Assembly (NCBI GenBank): GCA_029237695.1
Contig: JAQRGA010000101.1
Location: 1 to 64,000, forward strand
Origin: Conchocele bisecta
Lineage: Eukaryota > Mollusca > Bivalvia > Lucinida > Thyasiridae
DNA length: 64,000 nucleotides
Reading direction: 5' to 3'
The translations under genes and the position numbers were made by a program. Each line of letters begins with the position of its first letter. Within the stretch, counting starts at the first letter, position 1. Under the pieces are notes generated by a model. That model did not search any database, had not been told where the DNA came from, and was given only the letters and a program-made list of their open reading frames with translations. Positions 13,035 to 23,906 of the stretch are shown one piece after another.

Positions 13035-13497
13035 AAGTGTCACAAAGTCAAGAAATATCCATAAGCTTATATTTTATCCTTGCTGTGCACTGTCCCGTGA
13101 GACCTCATTTGAGGGTCTCATGGCGTTATGGGGATAGATTATATGGCCGTGTATAGGATTATCTCCCTTGTCACGTCTCTGTATTTAATAAACATGACAT
13201 TTTTGCCAATGATGTCGATAGTTGGCCACTCCGCTGACGGAAAACGTATTGCTTTAGACGCGACACAATGTATTTAGTACAAGGCAATGCGGGAAACGAA
13301 AGTGGGGAAACGAATATGTCGCATGCTGTTGCTTCATATTTTCAAGTTTAAACACATGGTTTATCAGCACTTTAGAATCATTACCATTGGATGCTGCAAA
13401 ACCATGCTTTAATGTGGAAAATGGACATGGGCTGTATAAATGTTAAATGTGTGGCCAGTTCCCAATGAACGTACATATAATACGTGATGAATACATG
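13035..13497. other. No gene; eroded foldback arm
   Basis: AGCACTTTAGAATCATTACC at about 13370 resembles the arm of the foldback at 6.1 kb, with a weak complementary CATGCTTT after it. Otherwise nothing is recognised. Confidence 0.3.
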
Positions 13498-13600
13498 TAC
13501 AGTCTACGCTCATTTACTCGAAGTCCGTCTTACTGTGATAAATACTTTGAGTAAACTGAAGTTCGACGTAACGAAATCTGAACAGACCCTCGAAATATTG
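13498..13600. repeat. Fragment of the 326-bp repeat family
   Basis: TACAGTCTACGCTCATTTAC and AGTTCGACGTAACGAAATC match, in inverse sense, the end of the units arrayed at 14.35-15.32 kb. It probably marks an earlier insertion of the same pogo-like family (CAGT end after TA). Confidence 0.45.
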
Positions 13601-13728
13601 TCATACACGTTACAGGACGCAACTCCCATATGACCTGTAATTAACACACCGTCGGAGTTACACTTTTGCAACTCTAATGTGTTTACTTGCATTTGCCTAT
13701 ACACGCATGTGTGTAGTTGAACTATATT

Positions 13729-14263
13729 CTGTTTCACGAAAGCTGCCCAAATTTTACGGCCATATAAACAATTCAAAAACCATATTTTTTTCGATAATAT
13801 TAAATTAAAGCAAAATTTAAGAATGCGCCTTCTTTTTATTTCGTGAAATTTGGTCAAATATTGATTTTATTGCGAAAACAAAATTCACTGTGTGAAGATG
13901 TCTATGGGGATTTAACATGGGGAAATCTTTTAGAATTTCAGAAATACTGGACCGATTTTTAAAATTTAACTTTTGTTTTCTTAGTTAGATCATTTCCAAG
14001 CTATCTAGCTAGGTTTCGGAGTCAATTTAAAAAAAAATAAAAAAAAATTTGACTCCTCCCACAAGTCCTCTACCTCTTTTTCCCCCATGTTAAATTCCCA
14101 TAGAGAAATCAATTTTTCGTAATAAAATCAATATTTGACCAAATTTCACGAAATAAAAAGAAGGCTCATTCTTAATTTTTTCTTTAATTTAATATTATCG
14201 AAAAAAATATTATTTTTGAATTGTCTATATAGCCGTAAAATGTGGGCAGCTTTCGTGAAACAG
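13729..14263. mobile_element. Family H foldback, best copy
   Basis: Ends CTGTTTCACGAAAGCTGCCC and its complement form terminal inverted repeats that extend, with mismatches, for well over 100 bp on each side, including AATATTAAATTAAAGCAAAA and AAGAATGCGCC. The interior has ATCATTTCCAAGCTATCTAG. No coding capacity. Partial copies lie at 18.6, 20.3 and 24.6 kb. Confidence 0.8.
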
Positions 14264-14344
14264 ACAGTAAGTATACAGTATATTCAAAGTTTGTTTACAC
14301 AGGTAAACAAGTCCAGTCTTTGATCCGGTAACTTGGCGCCGCGA

Positions 14345-15321
14345 ATTCGCGCTTCGAGTGCAAACTGACACTTTGACTTAACGAGAGTGAAATACCACAC
14401 ATTTCTGTTTTCGAGACCTAACAATTAGTTCGAATTGGCGAAAATTCGACGTAACGAAACTCGACGTAACGGTAGCCAGTTACATGGAAAATAATAGGAT
14501 CTGAAACGGGACTTGGACACGAATTTGACGTAAAGGGCGAATTCGACGTAACCGACTTTGAGTAAACGAAAGTAGACTGTATATAAATGAAAACCGCTGC
14601 AGAGCACATTTCATGTGACCGTTACAACTTCAATGCATTATATTGTTTTTATGCAATACATAATATACTATTCGCGCTTCGAGTGCAAACTGACACTTTG
14701 ACTTAACGAGAGTGAAATACCACACATTTCTGTTTTCAAGACCATAACAATTAGTTCGAATTGGCGAAAATTCGACGTAACGAAAACTCGACGTAACGGT
14801 AGCCAGTTACATGGAAAATAATAGGATCTGAAACGGGACTTGGACACGAATTTGACGTAAAGGGCGAATTCGACGTAACCGACTTTGAGTAAACGAAAGT
14901 AGACTGTATATAAATGAAAACCGCTGCAGAGCACATTTTATGTGACCGTTACAACTTCAATGCATTATATTGTTTTTATGCAATACATAATATACTATTC
15001 GCGCTTCGAGTGCAAACTGACACTTTGACTTAACGAGAGTGAAATACCACACATTTCTGTTTTCAAGACCTAACAATTAGTTCGAATTGGCGAAAATTCG
15101 ACGTAACGAAACTCGACGTAACGGTAGCCAGTTACATGGAAAATAATAGGATCTGAAACGGGACTTGGACACGAATTTGACGTAAAGGGCGAATTCGACG
15201 TAACCGACTTTGAGTAAACGAAAGTAGACTGTATATAAATGAAAACCGCTGCAGAGCACATTTTATGTGACCGTTACAACTTCAATGCATTATATTGTTT
15301 TTATGCAATACATAATATACT
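14345..15321. repeat. Tandem array, 3 x about 326 bp
   Basis: Three nearly identical units start at 14345, 14670 and 14997 with ATTCGCGCTTCGAGTGCAAA and end at ACATAATATACT. Each has AATTCGACGTAACG-type words and AGTAGACTGTATATAAATG. Minus-strand frames of 60-90 codons recur in each unit because the DNA repeats; they are not genes. The near-identity implies recent amplification. Confidence 0.9.
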
Positions 15322-15425
15322 ATTCGTGTTCATTTAATATGATCTTTATTAAACGCGTTGCCCCTGAAACTAGGATTAGCCTCGTTTATTATGCTAGCAT
15401 ATTAAACCTCGCTCAATCGACGAGA

Positions 15426-15497
15426 CGAGAGAGAGAGAGACAGAGAGAGGCGGCCGATGTGCTCGCAGCGCGTCTCCGGCTTGTGGCTCGCTCAGTC

Positions 15498-15566
<69 letters not shown>
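15426..15566 (+). repeat. (GA)n microsatellite
   Basis: Pure GA dinucleotide run at 15501-15566 (33 repeats), preceded by a shorter interrupted run at 15426-15450. It makes an Arg/Glu frame on one strand and Leu/Ser on the other that should be ignored. Confidence 0.97.
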
Positions 15567-15569
<3 letters not shown>

Positions 15570-15944
15570 CATCAAATGAAACAATATGAGGAGAGCGACG
15601 TTGTGTTATTGATGAAACCCGATAGATAACTTCTTCTGCATATCCGACAGACATACATGCCAGGGCACTCATAATGAAATTTTGCTGAACACGTAGACCC
15701 TGATCACCCTACATTGTATGTATATCAATGTTGCCTGTGCCAACATGTTTGGTTGAGTCTGAGCTACACTCAGCATGTAGCCATCGTCAACTGTTAGTTA
15801 ATATCATCACATGTGTATCAATGTTGGCACACGAAAAACAATGTTACGATATAAAGAGGTTTAGTCAGTGTAGCCCCAGATCAGCATGCACATCCACATC
15901 GTCACGGGTGTCCGTCCATCGTTCGCTAGGGAGGGTCCGGAATT

Positions 15945-15958
15945 CCCCCCCCCCCCCC
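15945..15958 (+). repeat. Poly-C run (14 C)
   Basis: Fourteen C residues directly after GGTCCGGAATT, followed by an A/T-rich tract. A longer C run in a comparable context lies at 61967. Confidence 0.95.
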
Positions 15959-16307
15959 GTAATTTTTTTTGAAATCTACTTCGCATTTCCTGCGTTCTGG
16001 AGCATTTTGGAGCAAAAATAAACAATAAATTCACAACGCGAACGTAGAAACGTGCCTTGTAACTTGCAAAAAATCTTTACTCGGCGAATCCGCCCATGAC
16101 AACACATTGGTGAACACGTAGATGAAGATCTGGGTGCTGTGAATGGTGGATTGGCTGCCCTGTAACATGCCTCACACTATGCATGTATTGTGTGTTCAAC
16201 TGGTGTACATTACGCACACCGCTCACTGCCAGCCACATTTCACTAAATCTGTGTCAATATTGTAGCAATATACATGTATACACGTGAGTAGAATCCCACC
16301 TGCTGAT

Positions 16308-16380
16308 GACGCCGTCCTCATCACTGGAGCAGATAGTTTGGGGCGTGTTTCAATAATCTGCTCCAGTTATGAAGGCGACG
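16308..16380. repeat. Inverted repeat around ACTGGAGCAGAT
   Basis: GACGCCGTCCTCATCACTGG and AGCAGAT pair with ATCTGCTCCAGTTATGAAGG and CGACG after an 18-bp loop. GGACGGCGTC recurs at about 16422, so this may be one end of a larger foldback. Confidence 0.55.
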
Positions 16381-16985
16381 TAATATGTTATCTCACACTA
16401 ACTACAATGCTACAGCTATTAGGACGGCGTCAACGACTAGTCGTACGATACAATATAGGCAGTATACGGGTGACATGATCAAACCTACCGTCGGCTGATT
16501 TGACTGAATGTTTTCTGACGGCAGTAAGATAACTTCGCTAACTAAATGACAAACAGCGTAGATCCTGATTAGACACTAGTGCAAGTGTACCCCGTATCCA
16601 CGTTCTCACAGTCACACATCCGTACATGTAGTTTATTACTTCTCATGTATATGCACCAACTTGACAATAGCATTGTTGTTGAACAATTTGTGAAAATCCC
16701 ATGTTGATTACAGCACGTGTTCGATCTAGTACTATGCCATGTAAATAAGCGAAATATAGACATTTTATTGTGCAACTATCACAAGATACAAAATTACACA
16801 AATGAAAATCATGTTTTATTTTCTGCAATATTACAATCACTGGTGAGACGATGTGCCATGTTGATTCTCTCTCAACAAGACGCCCTGTAAGATACACAGC
16901 GTGCCCGGTTTGCAGAGATTCCACTGTAACTCATGCATATGCAGACATGTATGAACATACATTGCCGTTAGACACACATACATAC

Positions 16986-17294
16986 AGAATAGTAGGTTAG
17001 TGCCGTGAATGGGAAAACATATCTGGCAAGGCTCAGGAAACGGGATGGGCGAGGCTCTGCCGAGCACATCCCGTTTCCGTGCCGCGCCAGATATTTTGTT
17101 TCCATTCACGGCACTAACCTAGGCTACTATTCTATTTATCCCGTCAACACCTACATATAGCTTTAACATGCAATACAAATAACTCCAGCCACCGCACATA
17201 TTCATACGCAGTGATTAGGTCGTATTGACAGGATATCAAAAATGTTTCACGGCACCGTGTTTCACGGCACATACGCAATGTGTGGACGGGATAA
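16986..17294 (+). mobile_element. A+B double-palindrome MITE, copy 1
   Basis: Module A (16986-17133) is a near-perfect palindrome: AGTAGGTTAGTGCCGTGAAT, GGGATGGGCGAGGCTCTGCC at the centre, then the complement. Module B (17134-17294) has ends TTTATCCCGTCAACAC and GTGTGGACGGGATAAA and contains TTTCACGGCACCGTGTTTCA. The two modules abut in seven of the nine copies in this window. Confidence 0.85.
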
Positions 17295-17504
17295 ATATCA
17301 GTACGGCTGTTCAAAGTGGAACACACGGGGATTGTATGAATTCCCGGTTTACAGTTGTTGTAGTGTACTCTAAGACATGTTTAGTGCTTTGTAATCATGA
17401 ACATGCATTACCATCAGGGATACCTAACACTGACATACTGAGGTTTCATGAGCATCAGACTGTAATATTCATTTCCAACACTTTGAGCATTTCCACAAAC
17501 GTGA

Positions 17505-17900
17505 CATTGACTGGAGAAATGGGGCCTATGACATGTGTAGATCTTTGTCTACTAGCGCACTCTGGCGGATGGATAAGGATTTATACTGACGTCGCGTCCT
17601 GTAGTGGTACCGCTAAGCGCAACACAAATGGCTGGCAATATCGCGTGTATTTACGTTGCCTTAGTTGTGTAACTCGCTGCGCTTACATTCACACATTTAC
17701 AGCTATCAAACATATCGAATAGCACACTCCTGTAGTCTGCTAACAATCTATATTTCTTTTACAAACATGACGGGTGTTTCATTGATGGCATGGCGAGCAG
17801 TGCAGATCATAATCAGAATGTGCGGATGCGCAGGCTGTTCTGGATATACAGTGGTCACAAAACATATAAGCCCCACTTTTCCAGTTGATCACAGTGAAAC
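17505..17900. mobile_element. Family E cluster
   Basis: CATTGACTGGAGAAATGGGG at the left, then TGGCGAGCAGTGCAGATCAT and TAAGCCCCACTTTTCCAGTT. At least two E copies have been joined and rearranged. The long frame across it is a by-product. Confidence 0.6.
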
Positions 17901-18025
17901 GATGACCTTCCCCAGAGTGTCCAGTTCCAACATTCTACATTACATACATGCCGTAAAGGGTAGAGACGTTTTCCCATGAGCGGGGTGTGTCAACCTCCGG
18001 CAGTCCTACAATATAAGTGAGGCAC

Positions 18026-18150
18026 AGTGGAACCTCTCTAAACTGAGCACCCGTAAATAATATTGTCATTATTCATTGGTTTCACATTTTGTTTCCGATG
18101 ATATGTCTGTCCATGATCGCACATGCGGAAGATTCGGATCACTGAGTGGC
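18026..18150. mobile_element. Family K (pogo-like) partial
   Basis: CAGTGGAACCTCTCTAAACT at the left and GTCCATGATCGCACATGC inside match K elements at 26.4 and 43.2 kb. The right terminus is missing. Confidence 0.6.
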
Positions 18151-18624
18151 GATCCAGTGAACTGGCATTAGCGTTCAATTCGTGGGTGAACACTTTGCGT
18201 TAATGAAAATTTTGTTTTAACCCTGTTGTTGACATGGCGAACACATTGGACGCATCAACTGTCACATACATTCAGCGAATAAAAAGTTCAGTTTTATTCT
18301 GTGTCAGATACACATTTTGAGATTCGCAAATAGGTTCTATATAGGGGCGATAAAACGTATCCATCATATTCACTGGTGTGGGACAAAGATATTGTGGGAC
18401 AAAGATACTTCACAGAGAAGTGGGTGGATCTTACACCTGAGCTGATTCACAGGGTGTGCCGACCACCGGACGTACAACTATAAACATCGAACACTGTGCA
18501 AGTGCCGCGATTTTGTCCGTCACAGGTGTGTGAATTTCAAGACCAGCTTCGGTTTGCTACACAGTTCATGTATATAGACATGTACGTTAGACCACAGGTG
18601 CCAGAAAAAAAATCTGTCTACTGT

Positions 18625-19140
18625 ATGTTTCACGAAATCTTCCCACATTTTACGGCCATATAAACAATGCAAAAACAATATATGTTTTTCTATAATATTA
18701 AATTACAGCAACATTTAAGAATGACCGTACTTTTTAATTCGTGAAATGTTGTCCAATATTGATTTTGTTACGAAAAAATTGTTCTCTATGTGAATTTAAC
18801 ATGGGGAAAAAAAGGTGGAGAACCTGGAGGAGGCGTCGAAAAACGAAAAAAAATGGAAATTGATTACGAAATCTAGCTAGATAGCTTGGAAATGAGTGTA
18901 CATTGTAACTAAGAAAACAAAAAAAAAAGTTTCAATTTTTGAAAATCAGTCCACTATTTCTGAAATTAATTTTTTTCCCCATGTTAAATCCCCATAGACA
19001 TCTTCACTCTGTGAAGATGTCTATGGGGATTTAGCATGAGGATATTGTAATTTCATAATAAAATCAATATTGGACCAACTTTCACGAAATAAAAAGAAGG
19101 CTCATTCTTAAATTTTTCTTTAATTTAATATCATCGAAAC
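18625..19140. mobile_element. Family H foldback, copy with central palindrome
   Basis: TGTTTCACGAAATCTTCCCA at the left and GAAGGCTCATTCTTAAATTT near the right. It carries a central palindrome TAAATCCCCATAGACATCTT with its complement (18984-19037) absent from the 13.7 kb copy. The right end is cut off where a family G fragment begins. Confidence 0.7.
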
Positions 19141-19146
19141 AAATAT

Positions 19147-19425
19147 TTATTTATTCTCTGTATATATATTTTGATGTGCAATGGTCATACTTTATAATCT
19201 GAAGAAAATATTATTTTTTCACGTGACACATTTAATTAGTATAAATAATTCAAAAATATCATGTTTCATTTGCATATGCAAATAGCCTGATACCACCGCG
19301 CGTCACTACCAGTAAAATAAATATTACAAAATGATTATACCTGTATAGCAGGCACTGGTAAATTTTAGAACTGGTGGAATAATCACACAATTATACATGT
19401 ATTTAATTCCCATAAACAATATGTA
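19147..19425 (+). mobile_element. Family G fragment
   Basis: Matches the right half of G: TGTGCAATGGTCATACTTTA, TGATACCACCGCGCGTCAC and TTTTAGAACTGGTGGAATAA. Terminal repeat missing. Confidence 0.65.
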
Positions 19426-19439
19426 ATCACACAATTTAA

Positions 19440-20015
19440 AGGGGCATATCAGGATTGTTTTTGAAAAAATACTATAACAAATAAAAACGTGTTTTCATCA
19501 TGGCCCCGTGTAAAGTGATTTAATTGAAGAATTACAACGATACCAGGACCGCTTAAATTAGTATCTTTCATGATTTTTCGAAACAAAAATAGTATAAAAA
19601 ATAAAAATGTGTTTTCATCATGGCCCTCTGTAAAGTGGTTTAATTGAAGATATATGACGATACAGCGACTGCTGGGTTGATTCAATTTTCACCGATATCG
19701 GTATACATAAGTATCAGATTTTCTATCTTGTTGAACGCAACAAGTTAGTGCCGTGAATGGGAAAAAACTATCTGGCGCGGACGGAAACGGGATGTGCTCG
19801 GCAGAGCCTCGCCGATCCCGTTTCCTGAGCCTTGCCAGATATTTGTTCCCATTCACGGCACTAAGCTACTATTCTCTATATGTACATGTACATGTATGTA
19901 GGTATATGGTGAACATATAAACAATCCGGCGATCCTAGTATCATCACATACCTGAAAGTAAACCACTTTACACAGGCACATGATGAACACACGTTGTTAT
20001 TCTTCATACTATTGT
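19440..20015. repeat. Family U: two tandem units and an inverted third around an A element
   Basis: GTGTTTTCATCATGGCCC with TGTAAAGTGATTTAATTGAA occurs at about 19488 and 19608 (120-bp spacing). The inverse form ACCACTTTACACAGGCACAT lies at 19963. The three copies form an inverted repeat whose loop holds the family A copy at 19743-19880. Confidence 0.6.
19743..19880 (-). mobile_element. Family A palindrome without module B
   Basis: GTTAGTGCCGTGAATGGGAA to the complement CCCATTCACGGCACTAAGC, with the centre in reverse orientation (TGTGCTCGGCAGAGCCTCGC). Module B is absent. Confidence 0.8.
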
Positions 20016-20045
20016 TTTACTTATACCGATGAAAGCCGCTGTGCA

Positions 20046-20230
20046 TTGACCATATACACTATCGCCTGAGCTCATCTTGTCAATATTTGTAAATTTCTTT
20101 ATTTCAAAATACATGAATATTATGCTTGAAATCAAGCAGCTTCATTGGTTGATCCGGACATGTCCTACTGCTCCGGCTCGGGCAATCAATCGGAAGCAGG
20201 TGCAATACCGCAATCAGACAATCGGGCCAT
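20046..20230. mobile_element. Family J MITE, partial
   Basis: ACACTATCGCCTGAGCTCAT, ATTTCTTTATTTCAAAATAC and GAAATCAAGCAGCTTCATTG match the left half of J. The right half is lost. Confidence 0.55.
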
Positions 20231-20323
20231 ACCAGTTAATCGTTGATAGGCAAACCTCTGAATCCATACGCTTAACACTCCTACCCGCACCAGATAATTG
20301 GATATAAAAGGAAACTACACGTA

Positions 20324-20480
20324 CTGTCTGTTTCATGAAAGCTGCCCAAATATTACTGCTATATATAAACAATGCAAAAACAATATATTTTTCGATAATA
20401 TTTAATCATAGCAAAATTTAAGAATAAGCCTTCTTTTTATTTCGTGAAAGTTGGTCCAATATTAATTTTATTGGGAAATC
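20324..20480. mobile_element. Family H left-end fragment
   Basis: CTGTCTGTTTCATGAAAGCT to TTGGTCCAATATTAATTTTA. Only the left arm remains. Confidence 0.65.
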
Positions 20481-20558
20481 AAAGTACTGAAAGTACTGAA
20501 CATATGGTACTACACGATTAAACTAGATTGATTGTTGGTGTTGCAGTTTCATTAACCC

Positions 20559-21078
20559 TTAAAGGTACATGCCCACTCAGTAGGTACAAAATGTTCTTTA
20601 CATCAGAGACATCATCTGAGACATTTCCTGGCAAAATAAACATTCATGCGCCATTATCCCACGTACTAATTGGCATTATTATGCATTTTATATCAGACGT
20701 AAATTTACACACTGATGTCAGGGGCGGCGATAACCGTGTTTACTTAAAATGTTAACAGACATTACTATTTAATCTCTGTATTTATTGTATGATGTGCAAT
20801 GATCATACATGTACTTTAAAATCTGTCGAAAATATTATTTTTTCAGGTGACGCATTTCTTTAGTATAAATAATTAAAAAATATCATGCCTGATTTGCATA
20901 TGAAAATAGCCTGATACCACCGCGCGTCACTATCAGTAAAATACATATTACTAAATGATTTTATCTGTATAGCGGGCACTTGAAACGTTTAGAACTGGTG
21001 GAATAGTGACACAGTTATACACTTATTTAATTCCTATAAATGACATTTTGGGCTTACTGAGTGGGCATGTACCTTTAA
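20559..21078 (+). mobile_element. Family G MITE, copy 2 (complete)
   Basis: AGGTACATGCCCACTCAGTA at the left and CTGAGTGGGCATGTACCT at the right are perfect inverted ends, flanked by TTAA at 20559-20562 and 21075-21078. The body is about 512 bp and non-coding. It is the reference for the family. Confidence 0.88.
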
Positions 21079-21927
21079 AGCGCTGGAAACGACAATTGTC
21101 GTCTGCTGTTTTAAATATTTTTATATTTTCTCCTCAAAAACATACTGAAACGATTCTACTGCGCTGCCAAAACAGGTTTTTAAAGAGATTAAAATATACA
21201 AAATGACCAGATGGCATTTTTTTTCTTTTTCGGCTTTTTAATGGTTAAGGGGTAAACTATTGATACAGTATGCACTGCTACAGTATGTACCAAAACATTC
21301 AACAACATTACAGATTATGCATAGCAATATCAGACAGATACGGTAACACATATACCAGACATCATCAATTCAAGTATAAATACAGATTCCAGATATCTAT
21401 GATCATTATAGATAATTATATTGAAAACTGATTGAAGAGCAATAGTTACAATAATTCCGCCACGGAAGCGGTGTCGCGCCTGAAAATGCCTTGTCGGTAC
21501 ATCGCCATGTTTACTTCTGTTGTGTGAATGAAATAGTTGGCCCCGGATCAAGTATATTAAAACATACAAATGATGTCATTGGGGAAACCGCTGACAACAT
21601 TTTCAATGTATGGAAGCCCAAACTTGTTAGAATTTGTTCTTGTCGTATTTTCAGTACTTGCATTAATATGGGTATTAATCTACGCTGGATGTGTTACCGG
21701 TATACTGTCATTAATTTGTTCCCTGACTGTAATTTATCACTTTAAAGGTACATGCCCACGCAGCAGGTTACACTGTACTACTACTTTTCATTTTCTGTCA
21801 TGCCTTATATGAGCCATACGAGTTATATTTTTAATTACGGCGCTTGTTAATTTGTGTTAAATCGCATTTTATATGCCGCGACCAGAAAGGGTATTTTCCG
21901 ACCTCGTGCTATTTTTACCAACACGCG

Positions 21928-22134
21928 TCACGTGACACGGTCAATAATATCACATATTTGACATGCGCAGTGAAGTATCGGAAGTTGAGAAGAAAAATCA
22001 CTGTTCGAGTCCAAATCTAAATCTCCACGTAACTCTTTCCATTCGGTGATCTGGTCGCCAATATTAACCACTCTCTCTCTCTGTACTGCCTGTCCCTCAG
22101 ACATTTCGCCTTTTTTTGGCCGACGCCGTTTCAT
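21928..22134 (-). CDS. Candidate captured first exon
   Basis: The minus strand starts MKRRRPKKGEMSEGQAVQRE and continues RVVNIGDQITEWKELRGDLD and LDSNSDFSSQLP. The second ATG (about 22104, context CGAAATGTC) is in better context than the first. The basic start and the W-x-x-L-x-x-x-L pattern look protein-like and remind me of N-termini of uncharacterised mollusc proteins, but I cannot name a family. The stop at 21928 is probably in intron sequence, and I cannot place the donor. It lies wholly inside the G element termini. Confidence 0.35.
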   Translation of the reverse strand: MKRRRPKKGEMSEGQAVQRERVVNIGDQITEWKELRGDLDLDSNSDFSSQLPILHCACQICDIIDRVT

Positions 22135-22213
22135 ACAATTTCCGTCCTGGACGTTTCGACATGTTGATATTCTTGTTTACATATTGGGAAGCCTACTGGC
22201 GCGCGTAGCATAC

Positions 22214-22225
22214 TGCGCATGCGCA
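22214..22225. promoter_or_regulatory. NRF-1-type palindromic site
   Basis: TGCGCATGCGCA is a perfect NRF-1 consensus, a common core-promoter element of TATA-less housekeeping genes in animals. It lies about 80-110 bp upstream of the candidate minus-strand start codons at 22104-22134, in a locally GC-rich stretch. Confidence 0.5.
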
Positions 22226-22433
22226 CCGCAAGCCGTGATGTGAAAGTCGTCGTCCCCGCACATTATCAAAATAGACTGTTATCGCCGCGCGTCGCTAACA
22301 GTAAATTGATAATTAATAAATGATTATATTTGTATAGCAATTTTTAGAACTGGTGGAATAGTGACATAATTATACACTTATTTAATTCCTATAAAGAACA
22401 TTTTGTGCCTACTGCGTGGACATGTACCTTTAA

Positions 22434-23095
22434 ATACTGACGTATTGACCCCTTTCCCTGAACGTAGAATTGACACTCATGTTGGCATGTATTGGCCACC
22501 ATAGACAAATTTCAATCAGGCCGAATTCGGGAATGTCACTAAAATCCGCTGTAAATCCATCGATAGAATGAGGATTAACATCAGTTAGACCCACACGTGC
22601 GAGTTTTGTTTCACATGACGAGTGTGCTTGTCGCTCACAGATTGCGTAAGACTCGAGGTACGGCGGAAACAGCACTAACCGAGATAGAACCGAAGGTAGA
22701 TCTAGTTAACTTGACATTTGTACCGGCACCCACCCTATCCGATTGCTTGAAAAGTGTCGATCGGTTTGGCAGACTGCAGATTACTCCCGGACTGGCGACA
22801 TCGCTATCTGTCACGTCCGACAGACAAACTTGGTGATAACCCAATACACCGGATATAACAATGACCAGTCCGCAGCTGCTTCAGACAAGTATTAACAGCA
22901 TTTTGCAGAAAATAAGTGATATTTGGTAATGTGACCTTTAACGTTGTGGAGATGTTGGGTACATAAACACTTTAACGCAGATTAAACAAGAGTTATCAGA
23001 AGACAACGAAGTGCGCCTGGTGGTGTTTTAGTTTAACGAATATCAAGAAACTGTGCGAAAGGAAACAGAAATTAAAAGCAATTTCGGCCAATGTT
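22434..23095. other. No recognised feature
   Basis: Frames of about 80 codons on both strands overlap and neither has splice or family support. No complete repeat is seen. Confidence 0.3.
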
Positions 23096-23560
23096 AAGTT
23101 TGCGAAAGCACTAAGATTGTGACCTTGACCTTGGGTTGAGCAGGGGTCTGAGGCTATGGATTTGGCAGGGCATGATAGATTGTGACCTTGACATAAGGCA
23201 TTAGCGGAAGTCTGAGGGTTGTGGATGTGGCATGGCATGATATACTGCCATTACAGAAAGGCATGTACGGAATATCAAGAAGTGGGATGAAAGGAAACAA
23301 ATTTTCCCCAACGCTAAGTTTATGAAAGCACTAAGACTGTGACCTTGACCTTGGGGTTAGTGGGGGTCTGAGTGTCATGGATTTGTCACAGCATGATAGA
23401 GAATCATTAGAGAGGCATGTGTGAAATACAAAAACATAAATTATAACAAATTTCCCCCAACGTTAAGTTTATGAAAGCACTAAGACTGTGACCTTGACCT
23501 TGGGGTCTGAGCGTCGTGGATTTGTCACAGCATGATAGAGAATCACTAGGGAAAAGCAAG
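23096..23560. repeat. Family T repeats with GTGACCTTGACCTTGG
   Basis: GAAAGCACTAAGA(C/T)TGTGACC occurs at about 23103, 23324 and 23474, with a fourth partial unit at about 23178. Each is followed by GGTCTGAG and GGATTTG(T/G)CA and separated by AACGTTAAGTTTATG-like linkers. A related array is at 63.56-64.0 kb. It is irregular tandem repetition. Confidence 0.7.
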
Positions 23561-23639
23561 TGTTGTCAAAACATGTGTATTCCCGTTTGTATATGATATT
23601 GATGTTGAACGGGCGTAAAACCCTAATCAGTAAATCAAA

Positions 23640-23716
23640 TCCCGTTTCACTAAACTTCGTAGGACTAAAATGTTCGTAAGTGCATATTTAGAATCGTCTC
23701 TTGCGGGGCTCCGTAA
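23640..23716. mobile_element. Broken B2 terminus joined to a family D terminus
   Basis: CGTTTCACTAAACTTCGTAG and ACTAAAATGTTCGTAAGTGC (B2 left end) run to about 23698 and are followed directly by TTGCGGGGCTCCGTA, the right end of family D. It looks like an insertion that has since lost its body. Confidence 0.55.
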
Positions 23717-23734
23717 ATACCCGATTATCGTATG

Positions 23735-23870
23735 CAGGCCCGTATCCAGAAGGTGTTTGAATGGGGGGGTTGTTTCGAAGGCCCAAGGGGACCTCGAGGC
23801 TAAAAAAGTGGACCTCGAGGCTGGGCAGGGGGTCGTCCGACTGCTCCGAACCCCCCTGGCTATGGGCCTG
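23735..23870. mobile_element. Small hAT-like MITE
   Basis: Ends CAGGCCCGTATCCAGAAG and CCTGGCTATGGGCCTG are inverted repeats of a type I know from hAT elements. The flanks share GTATG directly on both sides. The interior has a short tandem duplication of GTGGACCTCGAGGCT. 136 bp, non-coding. Confidence 0.65.
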
Positions 23871-23906
23871 GTATGTATGTGTTGGTGGTATAACTTTGCA
23901 GTGTAC

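Larger units (their letters stand above)
21742..22433. mobile_element. Family G element carrying foreign sequence
   Basis: Flanked by TTAA (21742-21745 and 22430-22433) with ends AGGTACATGCCCACGCAGCA and CTACTGCGTGGACATGTACC. Only the first 27 bp or so and the last 175 bp (from about 22260) match G. The roughly 490 bp between is unlike any other copy and contains a candidate first exon and an NRF-1-like site on the minus strand. It resembles a MITE that has acquired host sequence. Confidence 0.7.

Noticed and set aside
14418..15259. Repeated minus-strand frames in the 326-bp array
   Set aside because: The same frame recurs only because the DNA is tandemly duplicated; start, length and codon use are not gene-like.
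17225..17722. 165-codon plus-strand open frame
   Set aside because: It spans the end of module B and a family E cluster; its sequence is repeat DNA with no domain.
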